Shown here: positions 1 through 6,051 of the stretch, one piece after another | Layout: each line of letters begins with the position of its first letter | Numbering within the stretch: position 1 is the first letter of the stretch | NCBI GenBank assembly: GCA_044360435.1 | Contig: JBIKKI010000119.1 | Location: 1-7,002, forward strand | Direction: 5' to 3' | Source: REEB481 sp044360435 | GTDB taxonomy: Bacteria; Bacteroidota; Bacteroidia; NS11-12g; UBA955 | Length of the DNA: 7,002 nucleotides | Notes under the pieces: model-generated | The model's database searches: none | What the model was told of the DNA's origin: nothing | What the model saw: only the letters and a program-made list of their open reading frames with translations | Program-made: the position numbers and the translations under genes

Positions 1-642
1 AAGGTAAAGCCCATCATCGCCAGTTTTGGCGATGTGGCAGCGTCCGGAGGTTATTACATTGCCTGCATGGCCGATACCATTTTGTGTTTGCCTCAAACCA
101 TAACAGGTTCCATAGGGGTTTTTGGATTGTATCCCAATACCCAAAAGTTGTTTGAAACGCATTTGGGATTGAATTATGAATCCATTCCAACCGGTGAGCA
201 CAGTGATTTTACGCGGCCCGACCGTCCTTTGAATGAGGCGCAAAGCGCCTATATTCAGCATGCAGTAGATCGAATTTATGGGGATTTCCTGAGCATTGTT
301 GCACGTGGAAGGAAATTGGACAGCGTTTATGTGCACAGCATTGCTCAGGGACGTGTTTGGCCCGGAACTGATGCACTGAACCTTAAGCTGGCTGATATGC
401 ATGGCGGTTTTCAGGAGGCCATCCGGCTGGCAGCAGCCAAGGCTAAGATTTCCAAATACCGTGTGGTTTCCTATCCCGAACCCAAATTTTCTCTTTCATC
501 TTTTTTTGGAAGTTTGAGTGACACGGAACTTGCGCTGAAAGAAGCCCTTGGCACACAATACGAAATCTACCGACGCGCTGTGCAGGCAGAACAAATGAAA
601 GGCATGCAGATGCGTATGCCTTTTGATGTTAGCCTGAACTAA
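1..642 (+). CDS. sppA: Signal peptide peptidase SppA (protease IV), C-terminal part, cut by left edge
   Basis: The reading frame is open from base 1, so this is the 3' part of a longer gene; about 213 codons are present. SppA is a membrane-bound serine protease of the periplasmic face that degrades cleaved signal peptides. The motif ASFGDVAASGGYYIA (codons 7-21) matches the nucleophile region of the family, with the catalytic Ser in ASGGYY at bases 43-45. TGSIGVFG (about codons 35-42) and the later RVWPGTDALNLKLAD segment are also typical. The roughly 200 residues after the Ser fit the C-terminal half of the long, 67 kDa E. coli-like form, not the short form. In that form the catalytic Lys lies in the N-terminal half, which is outside the window. 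The GTG at 34 is an internal Val, not a start. The gene converges on the DUF4440 gene across an 83 bp gap. Confidence 0.93.
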   Translation, partial: KVKPIIASFGDVAASGGYYIACMADTILCLPQTITGSIGVFGLYPNTQKLFETHLGLNYESIPTGEHSDFTRPDRPLNEAQSAYIQHAVDRIYGDFLSIVARGRKLDSVYVHSIAQGRVWPGTDALNLKLADMHGGFQEAIRLAAAKAKISKYRVVSYPEPKFSLSSFFGSLSDTELALKEALGTQYEIYRRAVQAEQMKGMQMRMPFDVSLN

Positions 643-660
643 TCAACGTGCACAGCTGCA

Positions 661-698
661 TGAGGCAAATCTTGTTCAGGGTTTGAAATGTTGCCTCG
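661..698. repeat. Inverted repeat between convergent genes, possible weak terminator
   Basis: The arms GAGGCAA (662-668) and TTGCCTC (691-697) are perfect complements, and a T-G wobble at 661/698 can extend the stem. Inside the 22-nt loop a second short pair, TTCA (675-678) with TGAA (684-687), could stack. It lies between the stops of sppA (642) and the minus-strand DUF4440 gene (726), where a shared terminator would be expected. No T-run follows on either strand, so a role as an intrinsic terminator is only a guess. Confidence 0.3.
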
Positions 699-725
699 GA
701 AGATGCTTAAAAGGCGTATCTGAAT

Positions 726-1238
726 CTAAGGAGCATCGGCCCAGGTATGGTCGGTGATGATTTTCCAGCTACCGTTGAATTTCTTCAGGATTAAAGAGAA
801 ATAACCTCGTCCGGATTCGGGACTTCCGGTGATTTCCCAGCGCCCGCTGGCCATAGCCAATGAAGAACCTTCGGCGAGTGCCCCAACTTGTTCAAGGTCG
901 AACTTCAGTTGTCCCATGGCCGCTTTTGTTGGATAATGTTTCTGATAGGCTTTCAACGTGTTGTTATGACCATAGCGTGTGCCTTTGGATGAGATGAATC
1001 GCATGGAATCATCCTGCCAGTAACCATCCATAAATCCAGCAAGGTTTCCATTGTTCCAATCTTGTTGCTGTTGCTGTAGGAGCAGTTTGATGTTTTGAAC
1101 ATCTGCGGCATTCGGTGCTGCAGGTGCTGGTGTACGGTTGCTTTTGAATTTGTACACAATGGCAACAATCGCAACGATGATGACTAGGAAGCGTAAGATT
1201 CTGATCATGATTGGGACAAGGATGCGTAAGATGCTCAT
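726..1238 (-). CDS. Membrane-anchored NTF2-like (DUF4440/SnoaL-type) protein
   Basis: A 170-residue protein. Residues 14-28 form a strongly hydrophobic segment (FLVIIVAIVAIVY) followed by a basic stretch (KFKSNR) and a Pro/Ala-rich linker (37-45), so it is probably a signal anchor. Residues 47-167 resemble the NTF2-like fold of the DUF4440/SnoaL group: a first helix ending in QQQQQDWNNGNLAGFM, then GYWQDDSMRFISSKG, and a final pair of strands, YFSLILKKFNGSWKIITDHTW. Proteins of this fold bind small ligands or act as enzymes on varied substrates; no substrate can be read here. The gene starts 6 bp after the stop of the beta-barrel gene on the same strand, so the two are probably co-transcribed. 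No Shine-Dalgarno sequence precedes the ATG. Met11 (codon 1208-1206) is an alternative start, which the duplicated 5' end leaves open. Confidence 0.82.
   Translation of the reverse strand: MSILRILVPIMIRILRFLVIIVAIVAIVYKFKSNRTPAPAAPNAADVQNIKLLLQQQQQDWNNGNLAGFMDGYWQDDSMRFISSKGTRYGHNNTLKAYQKHYPTKAAMGQLKFDLEQVGALAEGSSLAMASGRWEITGSPESGRGYFSLILKKFNGSWKIITDHTWADAP
1182..1235 (-). repeat. Imperfect 21-bp direct repeat at the 5' end of the DUF4440 gene
   Basis: Two 21-bp copies, 1235-1215 and 1202-1182 (minus strand), match at 18 of 21 positions and share the core ATCTTACGC. They are offset by 33 bp, in frame, and each follows an ATG (1238 and 1208). They encode the similar peptides SILRILV and RILRFLV. 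This looks like an old local duplication that lengthened the N-terminal hydrophobic region or moved the start codon. Confidence 0.6.
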
Positions 1239-1244
1239 TATGTT

Positions 1245-1853
1245 TTAAGGCCGGTTTAAAGGCAGAAGCACTGCGAATTGCACATTGTTGTGGAATACGC
1301 CGCTTCGCACGAAGTAGCGCAGAAGAACCGGTTTCCGCATGGAATTGAGGCCGTATTGAAAGCTGAGGCGGAAGGTCAGTTTTTTGGTCTGGTGCTGTAA
1401 TCCGGCCATGCCCGTAAGCTGCACCTTCCTGAGGTCACCCTGCAGTTGGGAGTAGCTCCCCAATTTATCGCGGGCATCAAAAAGGTAACCCGCCTGTGCG
1501 CCGGCAAGCACCCTGGTTTGCTTCCATTTGGTAGCTGTACTTACGTAAAATGGAACTTCCACCATGTTCATCACATAGTGAAAAGGGAAGGGATTAGGCT
1601 GTTCAGGGTCGTTGTAGCTTCTGCTGCCCCGTTGGCTCCACTGAACACCGGTATGCCAATTTAATTTTTCGTTGAAGCCGCGCCAAACTTCCACGCCAAC
1701 ACTATATCCCAGTTTGTTGTATCCGCTTTCCTGGTCGCCGTCTATTTGGCAAAAATTCAGTCCGGACCAAAGGTTCATCCGAAATTCCTGTTGTGCCATA
1801 ACACGTTGATTCAGGAACAAACAGCTTGCTGCGCAAAAGAAGAGTCGCTTCAT
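1245..1853 (-). CDS. PorT-like outer-membrane beta-barrel protein (porin family)
   Basis: Starting at the ATG at 1853-1851 gives 202 residues with a signal peptide: basic MKR, a hydrophobic core (LFFCAASCLFL), and a likely signal peptidase I site after VMA, before QQEF. The open frame extends upstream to 2027, but those 58 residues overlap the divergent oxidoreductase gene and do not resemble a protein start. The mature part alternates aromatic and polar residues in strand-like segments, for example YSVGVEVWRGF (50-60), LNWHTGVQWSQRGS (65-78), NMVEVPFYVS (96-105), VLAGAQAGYLFDAR (115-128) and VQFAVLLPL (191-199). This pattern and the length fit the small Bacteroidota outer-membrane barrel family (OMP_b-brl_2/PorT-like). 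NMVEVPFYVS corresponds to the family's YLEIPLLLK-type segment. It is probably the first gene of a two-gene unit with the DUF4440 gene. Cargo or partner is unknown. Confidence 0.8.
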   Translation of the reverse strand: MKRLFFCAASCLFLNQRVMAQQEFRMNLWSGLNFCQIDGDQESGYNKLGYSVGVEVWRGFNEKLNWHTGVQWSQRGSRSYNDPEQPNPFPFHYVMNMVEVPFYVSTATKWKQTRVLAGAQAGYLFDARDKLGSYSQLQGDLRKVQLTGMAGLQHQTKKLTFRLSFQYGLNSMRKPVLLRYFVRSGVFHNNVQFAVLLPLNRP

Positions 1854-1858
1854 CAAAA

Positions 1859-1866
1859 CAAAAATA
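1859..1866 (-). promoter_or_regulatory. Candidate Bacteroidota -7 promoter element upstream of the beta-barrel gene
   Basis: TATTTTTG on the minus strand is an exact match to the Bacteroidota -7 consensus TAnnTTTG and ends 5 nt before the ATG at 1853. If used, transcription would begin at or next to the start codon, giving a leaderless or near-leaderless mRNA. I see no TTG-type -33 element at the expected distance, which would fall inside the divergent oxidoreductase gene. The same octamer occurs by chance within coding sequence at 6108-6115, so the match alone is weak. Confidence 0.28.
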
Positions 1867-1880
1867 GGAGATTTGCGCAC

Positions 1881-2933
1881 ATGGCCTGTGTAGATGTATT
1901 GGTGGCCGGTCAAGGGATTGCCGGTACGCTGCTTGCCCGTGAACTGTTGTTGCAAGGCCTGGAAGTACATATTGCTGATCCGGGAATCACGCCCACATCT
2001 TCTCAGGTGGCCGCCGGACTGATGCATCCTTTGGTGCCAAGAACAGGCGGACTTACCTGGCGCGCTGCGGAATTGTTTCCAGCGTCACAGCGCTATTATC
2101 GTGAACTGGAAGCAGCAACTGGCGAGGTGTTTTATCATGCCATGCCTATGGCGTTTCTGGCCGACAGTGCACAAGATCGCCAGCACTGGACACGCGCCGC
2201 GGAACAATTGGGACCGCAGTGGTTGGAATGGAAGGAAGAACTTCCAGAAATGAATGGAAGAAGCGGAGCCCTGACGCGGCAGTCGGGTCGCCTGGATATG
2301 GCTGCTTTGTGCCGATACCATCGTGAATTGTGGACAGGGCAGGGGCGCTTTACACCAGAAGATGCAGTTCAATGGAATGCATTGCATTTTGAACAAGGCC
2401 GTTGGCACTGGCGCGACATCAAAGCAAAGTATGTGGTTTTTTGTCAGGGAGCGCATGCCGCAGGCAATCAGCCGCTGGAACCTTTACCATTTCACCTTAC
2501 CCGCGGGGAATTGTTGAGCATCCGTCTGACAAATCCTTCCGCATTGCCTTCATACATCATCAAGAAGAAGGTGTTTTCTATTCCACTGGGATTGGGAACA
2601 TTCCGTATTGGTTCTACATATGACTGGAAGAACCTGAACCCGGAACCCACGGAATCCGGCAGGGCAACCTTATTGCAGCAACTCAGCGATTTATTACCCG
2701 ACGCTGTGTCCTATGAAATTCTAACTCATGAATCGGCAGTCAGACCAACCGTTGGGCGCAGACGCCCTTACATGGGGCCACATCCGGAGCATCGCCAGCT
2801 ATTCATTTGCAATGGATGGGGAAGTAAGGGCGCTTCCATGGGGCCTTTGCTGGTGAAGGAGTTGATTGCCTGCATGTTGCATGGAAAACCTGTGCATCCG
2901 GAAACAGCGCCTGCTGCGTATTGGAACGCCTGA
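1881..2933 (+). CDS. FAD-dependent oxidoreductase, DAO family
   Basis: The protein has 350 residues from the ATG at 1881. This start places the FAD-binding motif correctly: VLVAGQGIAGTLLAREL, with GxGxxG at residues 10-15 and an acidic D33 at the end of the second strand. In-frame codons reaching back to 1746 lie in the divergent gene and lack similarity to this fold. An AGGAG lies at 1866-1870, 10 nt before the ATG. SSQVAAGLMHPL (40-51) matches the second conserved DAO segment. VVFCQGA (185-191) is the third strand near the flavin. FRIGSTYDW (241-249) and RPTVGRRRPYMGPHPE (288-303), then NGWGSKGASMGP (311-322), match the C-terminal FAD-contacting region. The nearest relatives I recognise are glycine oxidase (ThiO) and the C-terminal oxidase domain of MnmC. 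The MnmC methyltransferase half is absent and no thiamine genes are in view, so the substrate, probably a primary or secondary amine, is unresolved. Confidence 0.87.
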   Translation: MACVDVLVAGQGIAGTLLARELLLQGLEVHIADPGITPTSSQVAAGLMHPLVPRTGGLTWRAAELFPASQRYYRELEAATGEVFYHAMPMAFLADSAQDRQHWTRAAEQLGPQWLEWKEELPEMNGRSGALTRQSGRLDMAALCRYHRELWTGQGRFTPEDAVQWNALHFEQGRWHWRDIKAKYVVFCQGAHAAGNQPLEPLPFHLTRGELLSIRLTNPSALPSYIIKKKVFSIPLGLGTFRIGSTYDWKNLNPEPTESGRATLLQQLSDLLPDAVSYEILTHESAVRPTVGRRRPYMGPHPEHRQLFICNGWGSKGASMGPLLVKELIACMLHGKPVHPETAPAAYWNA

Positions 2934-2937
2934 AAAC

Positions 2938-2965
2938 AAAAAGCCCCGACGAATCGGGGCTTTTT
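2938..2965. terminator. Strong bidirectional rho-independent terminator
   Basis: A perfect 12-bp stem pairs AAAAAGCCCCGA (2938-2949) with TCGGGGCTTTTT (2954-2965) around the 4-nt loop CGAA. It lies between the convergent stops of the oxidoreductase (2933) and the T9SS cargo gene (2986). Seven GC-rich core pairs flanked by A and T runs make it a terminator on both strands. The minus-strand transcript carries a UUCG loop, although closed by A-U instead of the classic C-G pair. Confidence 0.93.
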
Positions 2966-2985
2966 GTTCTTTGGTACGGTGTTGA

Positions 2986-4938
2986 TTACTGAATGGTCAG
3001 TTTCTTGGTCACCACGTTCTTGCCGGCAGTGAAGCGGTACAGGTACATGCCTGCATTCAAGCCGCTTCCGTCCAGTTGAACGATTTGGTTTCCGCGGGAA
3101 AGCATTTTCTGGCTGCTGCTGCGAACCACTTTGCCGTCCAGTGTGATGATGTCCACCTTCAGGGTTCCTGGTTCATCCATGTACACCAACACTTCAGACT
3201 TGCTGCTGAAAGGGTTCGGATAGTTCTGAGAAACCACAAATACTTCTGCAGGCTGATTCATTTTGTTCACGCCCAGACCCCACTGATGGCCAATGGCATC
3301 AGACAGAATCTTGGCAGTTGGGATGGCTGCATACATAATCTGGTTTTTCACAGGCTCATGGTTGTTGGTAGAAGAAGAATTGTTCTGCAGGTTTGTTCCG
3401 GGGATTCCGTCACGCTGCCATACCATGTGCACGAAGTCGTCAGCATCTGGAGCAACGCTGGCGAAGTCGTCTTCAACCATCATGGTCTGGGTCAGGTTTT
3501 GGCCGGTTTTCCAGGTAGCGCCGCCATCGGTAGAATAAACCAGTCCGATGTCGCGGTAGTTCGCATCGAGGTCGCTCAGGTCACCTTCAATCGGTACAGA
3601 GTAGGTTACGTAGATGTTTCCAGCTGCATCAATGGTAGGAGAAGGTTGCCTCATGGCAGAAGTATTGCCCAGACGCGCTACGGTGTTCAGGGTAGAAGGA
3701 ACCTGGCCATTGCTCAGGAATGCAGTAGTTGCAGCGCTGAGCGCGTTAGCATTGTCACCGTCGCGGTCAAAAGCTGCGCCTGAAGCAATGATTTGGCTCT
3801 GTTTGGTGTTTTCATTCCAGTAACCAATAAACTGGAAACCGGGGAAGAAAGAGAAAGACTGATCGGTATTGTCGTCATCCAACATGCGGCTGCCGGCCCA
3901 GAAGGCATGCACCTTGCCGTTGCGGTCAATCAACACCTGCACGGTTCCGTCGTTTGTAAACGGAGTGTCAAGCATCAGTTTGGTTGATTTATATGGTGCG
4001 TATTTGAAGGAATCCGCAATCATTTTGGTCCAATCGGTACCGTTGTTGGTTGATTTCCATACAGAAACGTCATCAGCCAAACCGCCGAAGATGATGGCCA
4101 CAATGGAATCACGGCTGGCAATAGCGTATTGATCGCCACCGCCGTTTGAAATACGGGTAGTATCAAAACCAGGCAGCATCACGGCTTGTTTGTCCCAGGT
4201 TACGCCACCGTCGGTAGAACGGCTGTATACCATAGGAGCCAGAACGCCGTTGCGTGTAGGAGCGCGGGGTTCACCGGGCTGCGCGCTGTCGGCGTATGTG
4301 TAAATGGCATGGATGTATTTACCTGAAGAAGTAGCACGACCCCAAAGCGGGCGCAGGTTATTCTCTTTCAGCACGGCAGTTCCAGTCCAGTTTGTTTGTC
4401 CTTTACCACCGTTTTTAGAAAGTACGAATCCACCTTGTGCTGCGTCATGCGCCATAATCCATTCGGTGCCATCAGGCAGCACACCAATGCTTGGCCAACC
4501 CAGACGGGTGGTTTCAATACGGTCGGCTTTACTTGGGCCCCAGGTGGTTTTGTTGTAATGGTTGTATCCGCTGCCGCGATTTGGGAATGTAGAAGATCCT
4601 TCATCGGCGCTGGTGGTCCAGGTCGCAGAAACGGTTCCATCAGGATAAAGCAGTACCCTGTTTCCTACAGATGCATTCGACTGAAGGTCATACCAGGTGC
4701 TTCCAATTTCCACAAAGTCGTAAGGAACGATGCCGCGACGCAGTAGGTATTCCTGATTTTTGTTGGTTTTTCCGGAACTGTAAACTGCGCCGGGAGTAAC
4801 CTGATCAGAAGTAATGTGAAAAGTTGATTTCACAGCGGGACCCGAGGGGTTGTCCACGCGAATGTTTCCAAATGGAACCTGAGCCGTAAGGCCGCAGGCA
4901 CCAAGGAACAACATGGTTAATGGTATGTGTTTCTTCAT
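2986..4938 (-). CDS. Secreted Asp-box (BNR/sialidase-like) protein with T9SS type A sorting domain
   Basis: From the ATG at 4938 the protein has 650 residues; 15 further upstream in-frame codons precede the signal peptide and are unlikely to be translated. MKKHIPLTMLFLGACGLTAQ is a signal peptide, with a likely cut before VPFG. The body carries Asp-box motifs (SxDxGxxW-like): STDGGVTW (241-248), STNNGTDW (296-303), STDGGATW (469-476), and a degenerate one near 174-184. These sit on beta hairpins of sialidase-type propellers. No Arg triad or other sialidase catalytic set is evident, so enzymatic activity cannot be claimed. Residues 570-650 form a T9SS type A C-terminal domain: QNYPNPFSSKSEV, then LDGKVV, GLNAGMYLYRF and VTKKLTIQ. 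The protein is therefore probably exported through the outer membrane and released or anchored at the surface. It lies 70 bp downstream of holA on the same strand and probably has its own promoter. LGAC within the signal peptide resembles a lipobox. Confidence 0.9.
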   Translation of the reverse strand: MKKHIPLTMLFLGACGLTAQVPFGNIRVDNPSGPAVKSTFHITSDQVTPGAVYSSGKTNKNQEYLLRRGIVPYDFVEIGSTWYDLQSNASVGNRVLLYPDGTVSATWTTSADEGSSTFPNRGSGYNHYNKTTWGPSKADRIETTRLGWPSIGVLPDGTEWIMAHDAAQGGFVLSKNGGKGQTNWTGTAVLKENNLRPLWGRATSSGKYIHAIYTYADSAQPGEPRAPTRNGVLAPMVYSRSTDGGVTWDKQAVMLPGFDTTRISNGGGDQYAIASRDSIVAIIFGGLADDVSVWKSTNNGTDWTKMIADSFKYAPYKSTKLMLDTPFTNDGTVQVLIDRNGKVHAFWAGSRMLDDDNTDQSFSFFPGFQFIGYWNENTKQSQIIASGAAFDRDGDNANALSAATTAFLSNGQVPSTLNTVARLGNTSAMRQPSPTIDAAGNIYVTYSVPIEGDLSDLDANYRDIGLVYSTDGGATWKTGQNLTQTMMVEDDFASVAPDADDFVHMVWQRDGIPGTNLQNNSSSTNNHEPVKNQIMYAAIPTAKILSDAIGHQWGLGVNKMNQPAEVFVVSQNYPNPFSSKSEVLVYMDEPGTLKVDIITLDGKVVRSSSQKMLSRGNQIVQLDGSGLNAGMYLYRFTAGKNVVTKKLTIQ

Positions 4939-5008
4939 GGTATGATGTGTATCAGTTGTGATGCGCAAATTAAACAATAGCACAAGAAAATTGTCGGTAA
5001 AGGCAGGC

Positions 5009-6031
5009 TCAGTTTTTAAGAATATTTACAATCAGCTCAACAAATAATTGATTGTCGGAAGCACCACCCTTATTTACGCCCTTGAACCGCAGGTCGAAGT
5101 ACTTCAGGTAACCGAGCACTTTTTCTATGGCTGCCGGACTGTATTTCCCGGCTGCGGCAAGGTATTCCTGTACAAAAAACGGATGCACTTCCAGGATTTT
5201 CGCCAGCGCATCCTTGTCTTTAGTCTTGTGGCCATGCGTAAGCAGTACCTTGTTGAAATACTGTACCAGTGCGCCAATCAGCACGGTACTGTGGTTTCTG
5301 CCACTCATGTCTGAACTCAGGTGGTGGGCAATCTGAATCGATTTGTTGAAGTTTCTGGCGCCGAGTGCTTTTTGCAGTTCAAAAACATTGAATTCTTTAC
5401 TCAGGCCAATATGCTCCTGGATATGTTTGGCGCTGATGTAAGCATCTTTTACGTTGATAAAGAGCTTGCTCAATTCATTCACCACCAAGCTTAAATCCGT
5501 ACCCAGGTAATCCGTGACCATTTCTGCTGCCAGGGCATCCAGGGTTTTTCCCTGGGTTCTGGTCCAGTTGTCCAGCCAGCGTTTCATCTGGAAATCCTTC
5601 AGAGGATCTGAGTCGAAGATGCAGTATTTCCCGAACAGCTTTGCCAGTTTGGTGCGTTTGTCCAGCTTCTTCTCTGATTTGATGCACAGGACCAGGATGG
5701 TGGATGGCTGTGGCGCTTCCAGGTAGGATTCCAGCTTGTCGAGGTCTTGCAGGTGTTGGGCTTCCTTCACCACAATCAGCTGATGTGTTGCGCCCATCGG
5801 ATAACGGCGGGCCGCCATCAGCAGGTTCATGGTGTTGGTTTCTTTTCCGTAGAGGATGGTTTGGTTGAAGCTCTTTTCGTGTTCCTCCAAAACAGTAGCC
5901 TCCAGCGCCTCGGTAATCTTATCTATGAAGAAGGGTTCTTTCCCCTGCAGCAGGTACACCGGCTCAAACGCGCGTTTCTGAATGTCCGCGAGGATTTTCT
6001 CATAAACTTGGAACACCGGTATGGTACTCAT
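5009..6031 (-). CDS. holA: DNA polymerase III subunit delta
   Basis: A protein of 340 residues, the usual length for this subunit. HolA is the clamp-loader subunit that opens the beta sliding clamp and works with the tau/gamma and delta-prime subunits at the replication fork. The N-terminal AAA+-like domain starts with FEPVYLLQGKEPFFIDKITEAL (22-43), the family's degenerate counterpart of a Walker A region; as expected for delta, no nucleotide-binding GxxxxGK is present. LIVVKEAQHL (85-94) and TILVLCIKSEKKLDKRTKL (111-129) continue the fold. The motif YLGTDLSLVVNELSKL (175-190) is a hallmark of the middle domain. The C-terminal helical collar (about 215-340) includes FNVFELQKALGARN and ends VELIVNILKN. 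No Shine-Dalgarno sequence precedes the ATG. The gene is divergent from the HsdR-N-like gene across 20 bp. Confidence 0.95.
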   Translation of the reverse strand: MSTIPVFQVYEKILADIQKRAFEPVYLLQGKEPFFIDKITEALEATVLEEHEKSFNQTILYGKETNTMNLLMAARRYPMGATHQLIVVKEAQHLQDLDKLESYLEAPQPSTILVLCIKSEKKLDKRTKLAKLFGKYCIFDSDPLKDFQMKRWLDNWTRTQGKTLDALAAEMVTDYLGTDLSLVVNELSKLFINVKDAYISAKHIQEHIGLSKEFNVFELQKALGARNFNKSIQIAHHLSSDMSGRNHSTVLIGALVQYFNKVLLTHGHKTKDKDALAKILEVHPFFVQEYLAAAGKYSPAAIEKVLGYLKYFDLRFKGVNKGGASDNQLFVELIVNILKN

Positions 6032-6043
6032 CGACTAAATTGC

Positions 6044-6048
6044 GGAGG
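6044..6048 (+). promoter_or_regulatory. Shine-Dalgarno-like GGAGG close to the HsdR-N-like start
   Basis: GGAGG ends 3 nt before the ATG at 6052, closer than the usual 5-9 nt. It argues against the in-frame TTG at 6040, which lies upstream of the motif. Such strong purine motifs are absent before the other minus-strand starts in this window. Confidence 0.45.
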
Positions 6049-6051
6049 TTA

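Noticed and set aside
1871..1879. The 9-mer ATTTGCGCA upstream of the oxidoreductase, found again at 4962-4970 (minus) upstream of the T9SS cargo gene
   Set aside because: There are only two copies, at different distances from their start codons, and no extended similarity around them; chance is likely.
1854..2027. N-terminal extension of the beta-barrel frame by 58 codons
   Set aside because: It overlaps the divergent oxidoreductase, and the internal Met at 1853 begins a textbook signal peptide.
2085..2456. A 123-codon open frame on the minus strand inside the oxidoreductase gene
   Set aside because: The opposite frame holds the conserved DAO protein, and this translation has no family-like features.
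3076..3783. A 235-codon open frame on the plus strand inside the T9SS cargo gene
   Set aside because: It is fully antisense to a gene with clear Asp-box and sorting-domain motifs, and its translation shows no recognisable domain, signal peptide or plausible start region.
3515..4230. Similar DNA segments ending in TCGGTAGAA around 3530 and 4210
   Set aside because: They encode two Asp-box motifs of the same protein and are explained by protein-level repeats, not by a mobile or regulatory element.
4939..5008. Search for a promoter upstream of the T9SS cargo gene; TAATTTG near 4966-4972 on the minus strand
   Set aside because: It is one base short of the TAnnTTTG spacing and has no TTG element at the usual distance, so it is too weak to annotate.
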